In this document: positions 7,496 through 14,443 of the stretch, piece by piece | Layout of the letters: every line of letters begins with the position of its first letter | Numbering within the stretch: position 1 is the first letter of the stretch | Assembly: GCA_003170935.1 (NCBI GenBank) | Contig: PMYA01000126.1 | Span: 17,920 to 41,649 of the forward strand | Source of the DNA: Methanobacteriota archaeon | Lineage (GTDB): Archaea > Halobacteriota > Bog-38 > Methanoflorentales > Methanoflorentaceae | Reading direction: 5' to 3' | DNA: 23,730 bases | Program-made: the position numbers and the translations under genes | Notes under the pieces: model-generated | Databases searched by the model: none | Told to the model about the DNA's origin: nothing | The model's input: the letters and a program-made list of their open reading frames with translations, nothing else

Positions 7496-8773
7496 TTAGC
7501 GCCGCCTGTTTACCACATATGCAGCGACTACAAGTCCAACAACGACGAATACGGCCTCAAAGCCTGGAAGCGGGTTCCAGCTCTTAGCAGCTGAGACGGT
7601 TGGGCTACCGATCTGAATAGGAATCGTTCGGTTCTCGCTCGTCAGGTTACCGCTTGTCGCATGGAACTTAAGGTCATAGTTGCCTGAAGCGCTGCTTGAT
7701 GCGGCGATCTTTACCGGGAAGACCGCGGTTGAATTTGAGGCGATGTCAAAAGCGCCTCCGTTGTCAACACTTATGTCCTTAGGTAAGTCTTGGAAGGCGA
7801 GAAACGTAGCGGCCGCAGGAGTAACACCTTTGTTCTTGACCGTAACGTTCACTGCAACCGTACTGTTATCGTAAGCTGGTGCTGAAATAGCTGTGATGGT
7901 GAGCGTCGTATTGCTTTTTGTGGACTCTGTTTCGTTTAAAATGTTGGTCGCGTTGGTAGTCCTGTTGCCCGTCGCGTTGTTGTCTTGACTGGTTGTGGCG
8001 TTATGGCTTGAGATAGTCAAATTGGCCTCGATTACCTGGACATAGGCTAGCACCTTAGCTCCTTCTTTCAGATAAGGCGATATTTGAACGTTCCACCCCA
8101 CAATACCGTGACTTACTGTCATCTGGGCAGGAACTGCCGAATCGTTTGTACTCCCAGTTAATCCACTCAAGTCTGCTTTTACGTGCTCTTTCATCTTTTG
8201 CTCATCAAAACCAGTACTTGAGGCATTCCATGTTGACGGGTCGCCACTGTGACAAAGGGCGCAGTTGTTGCTTACGTTTGCCTGCACCTGCACGAATCCG
8301 GCGGGACTAACGCTAGTGGCGGCGCTTCCATCAACTAAGAAAGAAACCTGGGGCGTTGCAGGGCTAGTAAGATCGACGCCGGCGACCTTAGGTGTGGAAT
8401 TATCAGAGTCTGTTACTCGAATCAAGTCATGGCCAGGGTTTAGATCGGATGGTGGGACCCAGCGGTACGCGATCTGGCTGCTCGCTCCCTGAACCAAGCT
8501 ATTCGAGCCACCGCCTGTCACTTGCGCGATAGACGTCCAAGCGCTTCCTTCATCATCAATGCCATTGTTATTCGCGTCATAGTAATACTCGATCTTTGCT
8601 GTGTTTCCAGCCTTTCCGAGATCGGACTGTATGTAGATTGCAGATCCGGCGTTAGCCACTTTCTTATCGACGGTAACCATAGTCGTTGCCGCGATCGGAG
8701 CAGCGACAAAAGCAGCGACAAGCGCGGTGACTATCAGGATTGGTATATACGTACGTAATCGCGCTCTCTTCAT
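7496..8773 (-). CDS. PGF-CTERM-anchored surface protein with one CxxCH haem motif
   Basis: A 425-residue exported protein. It has a signal peptide (residues 1-29, MKRARLRTYIPILIVTALV..., cleavage near AAPIAA), beta-rich ectodomains, and a C-terminal PGF-CTERM signal: LPGF at 402-405, a hydrophobic helix, and VNRRR at the end. Such tails are processed by archaeosortase A and replaced by a lipid anchor. The middle contains NNCALCHSGD, with Cys171-x-x-Cys174-His175, the motif for covalent haem c attachment. About 16 N-x-S/T sequons are present, crowded at 250-290 in an Asn/Thr-rich linker that joins the haem region to a CARDB/NEW3-like Ig-type domain (about 290-390). The protein could carry electrons or sense redox state at the cell surface, but one motif is not proof of haem. 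An AAGGTG ribosome binding site lies eight bases before the ATG. The family is not recognised as a whole. Confidence 0.85.
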   Translation of the reverse strand: MKRARLRTYIPILIVTALVAAFVAAPIAATTMVTVDKKVANAGSAIYIQSDLGKAGNTAKIEYYYDANNNGIDDEGSAWTSIAQVTGGGSNSLVQGASSQIAYRWVPPSDLNPGHDLIRVTDSDNSTPKVAGVDLTSPATPQVSFLVDGSAATSVSPAGFVQVQANVSNNCALCHSGDPSTWNASSTGFDEQKMKEHVKADLSGLTGSTNDSAVPAQMTVSHGIVGWNVQISPYLKEGAKVLAYVQVIEANLTISSHNATTSQDNNATGNRTTNATNILNETESTKSNTTLTITAISAPAYDNSTVAVNVTVKNKGVTPAAATFLAFQDLPKDISVDNGGAFDIASNSTAVFPVKIAASSSASGNYDLKFHATSGNLTSENRTIPIQIGSPTVSAAKSWNPLPGFEAVFVVVGLVVAAYVVNRRR

Positions 8774-8814
8774 AGATCTAACACCTTAAAAACGATAATA
8801 GGCCCAGATCGTAC

Positions 8815-8833
8815 GATTAAACGTATATCTATA
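8815..8833 (-). promoter_or_regulatory. Promoter region of the CxxCH surface protein
   Basis: Two overlapping AT-rich elements, minus-strand ATAGATATA and CGTTTAAT, lie 42-60 bases before the ATG at 8773. Either could be the TATA box of a transcript with a short leader containing the AAGGTG ribosome binding site (8782-8787). Confidence 0.4.
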
Positions 8834-8871
8834 AAGAGCTTCGAAATTGACTTAAAAAGAGGGGTAAGCGC

Positions 8872-9732
8872 TTAGGGGCTGTTCTTAGCCGTTTTTACGC
8901 GTGTTTCGTCGATGTCTGTTAAAACGGCGTCAACGCGTTGTGTGGCCTCGACCCCGCCGCCCCACAGGAGCGCAAAGCTTGCCTCGAGATATTGCGCGTA
9001 TTCGGGGCTGTTTGTCCAGAAAGCCGTGTCAGTTGCGTCCTTTCCGTGGCGGAGTGTATCAAACGTTATCGTCGTCAGACTTTCGCGAGTATCAGAAACG
9101 AGGTACCGCATTCCAGAATAATCGTCGTAGTGGCGCACCTCTATCCCTCCTGCAAGCGCCTCACGCACTGAACTGACGTTTTTTGACAGAACTTCCGTGA
9201 TAAACTTCACGCGAACGCCTCTATCAACTGCGTTGATGCAATGCTCGAGAATCCCACTAGTGGAAAGTATTGTGAGGCCCGTGAGTGATGAGATGAACGT
9301 AATGCGCGCTTCAGCCGTGCTGACTAGCTGCTCTGTAATGGCAAGCGTGTTCGAACGGCCTTTAATCACTTTAAACGTGTACAGCTCGTCTCCACGGGTC
9401 TCGCTTGACAAGTACTCTTGTGTGAGCTTTAGCACTTGATCACGATTCTCTTCCATCCAACGGAGCTCATACGCGTGCTGCATCATTGCTTCGGTGAGCG
9501 CCGCTTCGGCGGCAACCGCCGCGTATTTAGTCGGCTTTTCGACCGACTCCTCAACCATCCCTTTTTCGGTGAGCATTTCCAAAAGACGATAGATGTCGAC
9601 CCGGTAGCTGTGTAGCAGTTTAGCGAGCTCACCCGTTGTTTTCGGGCCATACTTCAGCAAAATGACATAGAGGTGGGCCTCTTTCGAACTGAGGCCAAAA
9701 GCTTGCAGCTTTTCGACCAGCGCTTGCTGCAT
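8872..9732 (-). CDS. TrmB-family transcriptional regulator
   Basis: A 286-residue DNA-binding protein. The N-terminal winged helix-turn-helix (residues 4-70) has the TrmB pattern LQAFGLSSKEAHLYVILLKYG, then TTGELAKLLHSYRVDIYRLLEMLTEKGMVEE. A helical linker follows, with HAYELRWMEENRDQVLKLT as a probable dimerising coiled coil. A C-terminal domain (about 115-270) with FKVIKGRSNTLAITEQLVS and RITFISSL resembles the phospholipase-D-like effector domain of TrmB proteins. It lacks the sugar-binding extension of Thermococcales TrmB, so the ligand is unknown. The start is set at 9732 because a TATA box lies 26-27 bases upstream; a longer in-frame version starting at 9873 would add 47 residues that do not look like part of the family. 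It lies 98 bases upstream of the surface-protein gene on the same strand and may control it. Confidence 0.88.
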   Translation of the reverse strand: MQQALVEKLQAFGLSSKEAHLYVILLKYGPKTTGELAKLLHSYRVDIYRLLEMLTEKGMVEESVEKPTKYAAVAAEAALTEAMMQHAYELRWMEENRDQVLKLTQEYLSSETRGDELYTFKVIKGRSNTLAITEQLVSTAEARITFISSLTGLTILSTSGILEHCINAVDRGVRVKFITEVLSKNVSSVREALAGGIEVRHYDDYSGMRYLVSDTRESLTTITFDTLRHGKDATDTAFWTNSPEYAQYLEASFALLWGGGVEATQRVDAVLTDIDETRVKTAKNSP

Positions 9733-9754
9733 AACTTGGACTACGTGGCAGACT

Positions 9755-9763
9755 GATTTATGC
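9755..9763 (-). promoter_or_regulatory. TATA box of the trmB-like gene
   Basis: GCATAAATC on the minus strand, centred about 27 bases before the ATG at 9732. This supports a leaderless start there. Confidence 0.45.
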
Positions 9764-10281
9764 CTTTGTATCGGCCTCTCCGCGACATTACATAAAAAGA
9801 AGGAGGGGCAGCCCCCACTTGCTGTAGAAGCCCACAATGTTACTGCGGTGCGTCCGGGGCACATGTTCAACACATCTTAACCACGTGGTAACCATTTCAT
9901 TCTTTGACCACAAGATGTGCCTGTGCGAATTCAATTAAACGCATAAGCCCAAATTAAAGCCACGGGTCTAAAAGACGTCAAGCAATGCGAAGATTTGGGA
10001 GGCGCTTTGCACTGTGCCAAATAACTGCTAATATAAGGCCACTTGCCCGGAAATACAAGATAAGGCGGTTCTTAACAAAACTAACAAGAGAAGCTGCTTT
10101 TTGTAGCAGCTATAGATCCGCTCAAACTCGCCAAGCACAATTAGGCGCTTCTCGGCAGAGCATGACGCAAAAGTTATACCACCATCTATCGTTGCGATGT
10201 GTGAGGTCGGCTATATTGCCGCGGTATTAGACGCGAATCCACCGTAAGTTAGTCTATTGTGTATTTCGACTCAGGAAGAGT
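9764..10281. other. Stretch without a convincing gene
   Basis: About 520 bases hold no gene I would defend. An open frame at 9985-10230 (81 codons, plus) encodes a strongly basic, low-complexity-like peptide with no start signal and no family resemblance. Structure is present: an imperfect cruciform at 9871-9919, and a perfect hairpin at 10092-10111 (AGCTGCT, six-base loop, AGCAGCT). No T-loop/CCA pattern of a tRNA was found. The stretch could contain a small RNA, but nothing identifies one. Confidence 0.4.
9871..9919. repeat. Nested inverted repeat
   Basis: CACATCTT (9871-9878) is the exact inverse of AAGATGTG (9912-9919). Inside lies ACCACGTGGT (9880-9889), a 10-base palindrome, whose GTGGT can alternatively pair with ACCAC just before the right outer arm. 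It may be an operator or part of a structured RNA; it lies about 140-190 bases upstream of the trmB-like start. Confidence 0.4.
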
Positions 10282-10515
10282 ATGGGCGACGTTGACTGGC
10301 AGCTGTTTGATATAAGCAAGATCCCCCTACGGCGCTGCTCGCTTTGCCGCTATCAGGCCAAGTTCAAGGCCTCGGCGACGGACTACTATTATTGCGCACG
10401 CCTTAAACAATGGACCTCTTCAGTCTTTGAATGCCCTTTCTGGGACGCACGAGAGGATTGGAAAGAATGGTATGTTTATTGCACTAAACTGAGGCAAAAA
10501 GAGGCTGATGTTTAA
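10282..10515 (+). CDS. Small Cys-rich protein, possible metal or Fe-S binder
   Basis: A 77-residue protein with five cysteines, four of them in the spacing Cys19-x2-Cys22-x15-Cys38-x12-Cys51, the last within ECPFW; the fifth is Cys67. It is also rich in Trp and Tyr (DYYYC, WKEWYVYC). Such a pattern fits a zinc or iron-sulfur site in a small folded protein, but I cannot name the family. A good ribosome binding site (AGGAAG) lies a few bases before the ATG, which favours a real gene despite its size. It stands alone between a gene-poor stretch and the convergent his genes, so context gives no function. Confidence 0.7.
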   Translation: MGDVDWQLFDISKIPLRRCSLCRYQAKFKASATDYYYCARLKQWTSSVFECPFWDAREDWKEWYVYCTKLRQKEADV

Positions 10516-10616
10516 ATCGCATGTAAGAAACGGCACTGCTCATTGGGGCCCCGTAACCTCGCTAGGCTAAGATGATCGTTTAACTAACGACGTATTTCAT
10601 TGGACAACCGAGATGG

Positions 10617-11180
10617 TTACAGCACTCCCTTGGTGCTTCTGATTCCCTCTCTCGGCTGCAGTGCTTCGCTGAGCGCGACTCCGAGCGCTTTGAATATAGC
10701 CTCGATCGTGTGATGGTCGTCTGAACCGTAGGCGTTGACGTGAATCGTCAGCATCGCGTTCGACGAGAGCGATTGGATAAAGTGCCTCACCAAACTTGCG
10801 TCGATGCCATCGACGCCCGAAGCGATTGTAGCATTGAATACAACGTAGCTCCGCCCTGCTGCGTCCACGGCGATGGTGGCCAGGGAATCGTCCATAGGTA
10901 TAGACGCCCCTCCGAACCGTTTGATACCTGCCGTGTCTGCAATCACGTTTTTGAGTGCCATGCCAAGTGCGATGCCGACGTCCTCTACAACGTGATGCGG
11001 GTTGCCATCACTGCGCACAGCGAGGTGCATTCCGATCCCGCCATGCAGGGAGAGCGCTTCGAGCACGTGTGTGAAAAATGGGACGCCGGTCTCTATGGTC
11101 GTCTCCGATGGATCATCGAGGTTAACGTGCAGGTCAATAGTAGTCTCTTTCGTCTGCCTCTGAACGTTGGCTGTGCGCAT
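10617..11180 (-). CDS. hisB: Imidazoleglycerol-phosphate dehydratase
   Basis: A 187-residue cytoplasmic Mn-dependent enzyme of histidine biosynthesis: it dehydrates imidazole glycerol phosphate to imidazole acetol phosphate. The two metal-binding repeats are HHVVED (His62, His63, Glu66) and DDHHTIEAIFKALG (His156, His157, Glu160, Lys164). His38 in FFTHVL and His133 in VRHF fill the other usual ligand positions. Two departures from the family are seen: the Asp of FFDHML is Thr37, and the usual ID-x-HH lead-in to the first repeat is shortened to SDGNPHH. It is the monofunctional archaeal form, with no phosphatase domain. Only 13 bases separate it from the end of hisA upstream, and AAGGT precedes its ATG, so the two are surely cotranscribed. 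Confidence 0.96.
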   Translation of the reverse strand: MRTANVQRQTKETTIDLHVNLDDPSETTIETGVPFFTHVLEALSLHGGIGMHLAVRSDGNPHHVVEDVGIALGMALKNVIADTAGIKRFGGASIPMDDSLATIAVDAAGRSYVVFNATIASGVDGIDASLVRHFIQSLSSNAMLTIHVNAYGSDDHHTIEAIFKALGVALSEALQPREGIRSTKGVL

Positions 11181-11193
11181 TTTAACTCATACC

Positions 11194-11916
11194 TTAAAGG
11201 TCACTCACTATTTTAAAAGCATCGTTGAGCGTAAACTTCGCCATATATATCGCAGAGCCGACCACAACACCGGCGGCTCCTGTCGAGGCGATCGCTCGTA
11301 TATCATCTAAACGCCCAACGCCACCAGCTGCAACAACGGGCACGTCTACGTACTCTACGAGGTTCTTAACGATGTCGGTGCGAATGCCGCCCATCATGCC
11401 TTCGACCTCGACGTCAGTGAAGAGTAGAGAACCCGCCCCCAAATCCTGAAACACGAGGCCCAGTTCTTGAGGTCGTAGGCCTGAGCTGCGCGTCCACCCC
11501 TCTATGAGGACCTCGCCCCCTCGTGCGTCGACTGACACCATGACAGACGCACTGCCAAACTCAGCGCTCAGGTCGTAGACGATCGTTGGATCCCGGACGG
11601 CAGCGGTGCCTAGAATCACGCGGTCGGCTCCCATCTGGAGTAGGTCGGCAGCATCTTGACGGGAGCGAACTCCGCCCCCGACCTGGATAAACACGTCGAG
11701 TTTTGCCAGCTTGTAGACAAGCTTCAGATTTCGGGGTTTTCCAAACGCGCCGTCGAGGTCGATCACATGCAAGCTGCTGGCCCCACTGCTGATCCAATGT
11801 TCTGCGACGGATAGGGGATCTTCAAGTGAAACAAGGACGTTTTCAGGTGCCCCTCCGACCAGCTGGACACATCGACCATCTTTAATATCTATTGCGGGAA
11901 AGACGTCGAATGACAT
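11194..11916 (-). CDS. hisA: ProFAR isomerase (phosphoribosylformimino-AICAR-P isomerase)
   Basis: A 240-residue beta/alpha barrel that performs the Amadori rearrangement of ProFAR to PRFAR in histidine synthesis. The catalytic acids are Asp10 in FPAIDIKDGRCVQL and Asp130 in VSVDARGGEVLIEGW. The two half-barrel phosphate sites are IQVGGGVRS (77-85) and AAGGVG (196-201). Trp141 at the GW position and absence of HisF signatures favour HisA. The bifunctional PriA form of actinobacteria is not expected in archaea. AAGGAGAG, about nine bases before the ATG, is a strong ribosome binding site. First gene of the hisA-hisB pair. Confidence 0.96.
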   Translation of the reverse strand: MSFDVFPAIDIKDGRCVQLVGGAPENVLVSLEDPLSVAEHWISSGASSLHVIDLDGAFGKPRNLKLVYKLAKLDVFIQVGGGVRSRQDAADLLQMGADRVILGTAAVRDPTIVYDLSAEFGSASVMVSVDARGGEVLIEGWTRSSGLRPQELGLVFQDLGAGSLLFTDVEVEGMMGGIRTDIVKNLVEYVDVPVVAAGGVGRLDDIRAIASTGAAGVVVGSAIYMAKFTLNDAFKIVSDL

Positions 11917-12049
11917 GGCAAACTCTCCTTGTTTTAGGTAGTCTCGGTCTGTTTCGTAAGTGTATTAATCGTTTGGCTTGTTCGCATCTTTCCTCTGCGT
12001 AATCTCCGTGAGCTAGGCCAGCGTCGTCTGTTCACCTGTGAATTAAGAT

Positions 12050-12148
12050 GTTTAAAAGGGAGTAGTATATTTACGTCGCATGAATCTGCAACTAACCTCT
12101 GCGAGGACGGAAGCGGCGTCGAAGACTGCGATCGTGACGTGTTCTTAG
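12050..12148 (+). other. Possible leaderless mini-gene (22 codons)
   Basis: A TATA-like TTTAAAAG (12050-12057) lies about 26 bases before an ATG at 12080 that opens a 22-codon frame (MNLQLTSARTEAASKTAIVTCS) ending at 12148. The spacing is right for a leaderless archaeal gene, but the peptide is too short to judge by composition. The rest of this 250-base gap holds the hisA promoter (AT-rich near 11962-11970). Confidence 0.15.
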
Positions 12149-12166
12149 CTAAAGCGTGAACTCAGC

Positions 12167-14443
12167 TTAGGCGGCCATTTGCGCTTTAAGTTCGTCTAAT
12201 AGAACGATTGTAGCCTCCTTATCGAGCGGCTTGTTGTCATTTCCACACTTAGGCGAGTAGATGCACGCAGGGCATCCAACCTCACACGAGCAGCCTCCAA
12301 CGAGCTCCCGTGTCATCGTAGCAATGTCGGCGAACAGTTCAACCGCTTTTTCGGAAAGGCCGATCCCTCCCTCGAAGCCATCGTAGATGAAGATCGTAGG
12401 TTGGCCAGTATCCGGATGGTGCATTGCAGAAACGCCTCCAATGTCGCGTCGATCACACATTACATGCAGCGGCATTACCGCTATAAGAGCGTGTTCTGCT
12501 CCGTGTATTCCACCTGTGACGTCGAGTTGTTTGTTTTCGACGCGCGCGACGGCGGCTTCAGGCACGATAAACCACAGCGCCGTCGTTTTAAAGCGGAGGG
12601 GCGGCAGGTCGAGACTTTCCGCACTAATCACTTGATCATAGCGAAGCGTTTTGTATCCGACGTACTGCTCGACGACTTCGACAGCACCGAATGATATAGT
12701 CAACGCGCCTTTTTGCTGTGTTTCGAACTCTTCTATTATGTGAAGTTCAACGGTTTTAATGGGCTCGGTAAAAAAGTCGACGTCCTTTTTGTTCACGGAA
12801 ATGATGCCAGCACTCAAATTGAGCTGCTCGACGACGTAGGTCTCGCCATCGTGAAGTACGACGGCCCCTTTATGAGCCTCTCGATATGCGCGGGTTTCAT
12901 CAAGCGTTTCGAGCAATCGTCCTTCGTACAGCATCTTGAATACTTGCGAGGAGAGTCCGTTTAAGGGCACTGCCTCCGTTGCTCTACCTGTGCCTGAGTA
13001 AACCCATCCGCTAGCGGTATTTTTAGCTAGGCCTTGACGCTCGAGTTCCTCTAACGATGCTGCGAGAAGTTTCGGAAAGTAAACCTCATCGTGAGGGAGC
13101 CGTACCGGCAGCTCCGCCGCAGCACACATGGCGTGTCCTATAGTAATATATTCGTTTGAAATATCGATAATGGCGTGTTCGTGGGACCAACCGAACAATA
13201 CATCAGGATGCTTCATAAAGTACTGATCAAGGGGATCGTAGAATCCAACTAACGTCGCTAAAGAATCGCCCTTACCTCTGCCCGCCCGTCCAGCCTGCTG
13301 CATCGTTGATACGATCGTCCCTGGATAGCCCGCCATGATTACAGCATCCAAGCTCCCGATGTCAATGCCAAGTTCCAGCGCGTTCGTTGACGTGATACCT
13401 GCTAAGCTGCCGCTTTTCAAACGCGCTTCTATCTGCCGCCGCGTCGCAGGCAAGTAGCCCGCACGATAAGCAGCAATGCGGTCGGCGAGAGATGGGGTTA
13501 CTTCTCTAATGTCTTTTCGAGCCCAAAGGGCAATAAGCTCTGCCATCTTTCGGGACGGCGTAAAACAAAGCGTCTGCAGTTTGTTTCGGATGAAAAGGAG
13601 AAATAAGTCTTCGACCTCCCGATGAGCGGAACGGGTGCGAATGCCGTTCGCGTATGGGTTATACAGAACGAAATATTTGCGGTCGCGCGGGGATCCATCT
13701 CGTGCGATCAGGTCGAACGTCGTTCCGGTGAGTCTCTCGCCGAATTCGATCGGATTTGCGAGCGTGGCGGTAGAAATGACAAACTGTGGGTGCGATCCGT
13801 AATAATCACAGAGCCGGCGCAGTCGCCTCACCAGCAGCGCAACATTTGATCCGAATACCCCACGATACACGTGGGCCTCGTCAAGGACGATAAACTTCAG
13901 GTGAGCTAGAAATCGCTGCCACTTGTAATGCCAAGGCAGGACGTGATGGAGCTCGTAGGGGTTAGTAATCACAATCCTCGCCGTCGCTCGAATCTTCGGC
14001 CGTTTGTGTGAAGGGGTGTCTCCGTCATAAATGCTAGGATTGACCGGTATGCCACAGATTCGCTCAAGCTCATCGAGCACCTTCAGTTGATCATTCGCTA
14101 GGGCTTTTGTGGGGAACACGTAGAGAGCAGTCGCGCTGCGGTCGCGCTCGAGCTCCTCGAAAATCGGAACATTGAAGGCGAGTGTCTTACCGGACGCTGT
14201 GGGGGTGGTGATGACGACGTTTTTGCCTGCACGTAGCGCCTTACGAGCATCGCTTTGGTGCTGATACAACCGAATTGTCTTGCGCTGCAGATACGCTTCG
14301 ACTTTTGATTCAATATCGCTGGCCTCACCGTAAACTGGTTCTCTGGCGGGCAACACTTCGATATGCTCGACTTTGTTGAAGTATGCCGGATCGCTCTGTA
14401 GGATTCGGAGAACGGCTTTGACAGACGTGCTTATCCCTCGCAC
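12167..14443 (-). CDS. DEAH helicase with C-terminal Cys cluster (YprA/MrfA-like)
   Basis: A 758-residue superfamily 2 DNA helicase of the Hrq1/YprA type. RecA1 has a Q-motif-like RLYQHQ (58-63), Walker A TPTASGKT (80-87), FPTKALANDQL, DEAH (188-191) and STATLANP (motif III). RecA2 has TNALELGIDIGSLDAVIM and QQAGRAGRGKGD (382-393). The C-terminus is a DUF1998/MZB domain with GGCSCEVGCPACIYSPKCGN: Cys718, Cys720, Cys724, Cys727, plus Cys733. Length and architecture match B. subtilis YprA (MrfA, about 749), which acts with YprB in excision of mitomycin-type lesions, a 3'-5' DNA helicase family. The start is GTG at 14443, overlapping the nuclease gene by 13 bases, so translation is probably coupled. 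A general archaeal Hrq1-like repair role is the alternative. Confidence 0.92.
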   Translation of the reverse strand: MRGISTSVKAVLRILQSDPAYFNKVEHIEVLPAREPVYGEASDIESKVEAYLQRKTIRLYQHQSDARKALRAGKNVVITTPTASGKTLAFNVPIFEELERDRSATALYVFPTKALANDQLKVLDELERICGIPVNPSIYDGDTPSHKRPKIRATARIVITNPYELHHVLPWHYKWQRFLAHLKFIVLDEAHVYRGVFGSNVALLVRRLRRLCDYYGSHPQFVISTATLANPIEFGERLTGTTFDLIARDGSPRDRKYFVLYNPYANGIRTRSAHREVEDLFLLFIRNKLQTLCFTPSRKMAELIALWARKDIREVTPSLADRIAAYRAGYLPATRRQIEARLKSGSLAGITSTNALELGIDIGSLDAVIMAGYPGTIVSTMQQAGRAGRGKGDSLATLVGFYDPLDQYFMKHPDVLFGWSHEHAIIDISNEYITIGHAMCAAAELPVRLPHDEVYFPKLLAASLEELERQGLAKNTASGWVYSGTGRATEAVPLNGLSSQVFKMLYEGRLLETLDETRAYREAHKGAVVLHDGETYVVEQLNLSAGIISVNKKDVDFFTEPIKTVELHIIEEFETQQKGALTISFGAVEVVEQYVGYKTLRYDQVISAESLDLPPLRFKTTALWFIVPEAAVARVENKQLDVTGGIHGAEHALIAVMPLHVMCDRRDIGGVSAMHHPDTGQPTIFIYDGFEGGIGLSEKAVELFADIATMTRELVGGCSCEVGCPACIYSPKCGNDNKPLDKEATIVLLDELKAQMAA

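Noticed and set aside
9985..10230. 81-codon open frame on the plus strand
   Set aside because: Strongly basic, no start signal, no family resemblance, and it lies in a structured gene-poor stretch.
10740..11216. 158-codon open frame antisense to hisB and hisA
   Set aside because: Mirror of two certain genes; its product has no recognisable domain.
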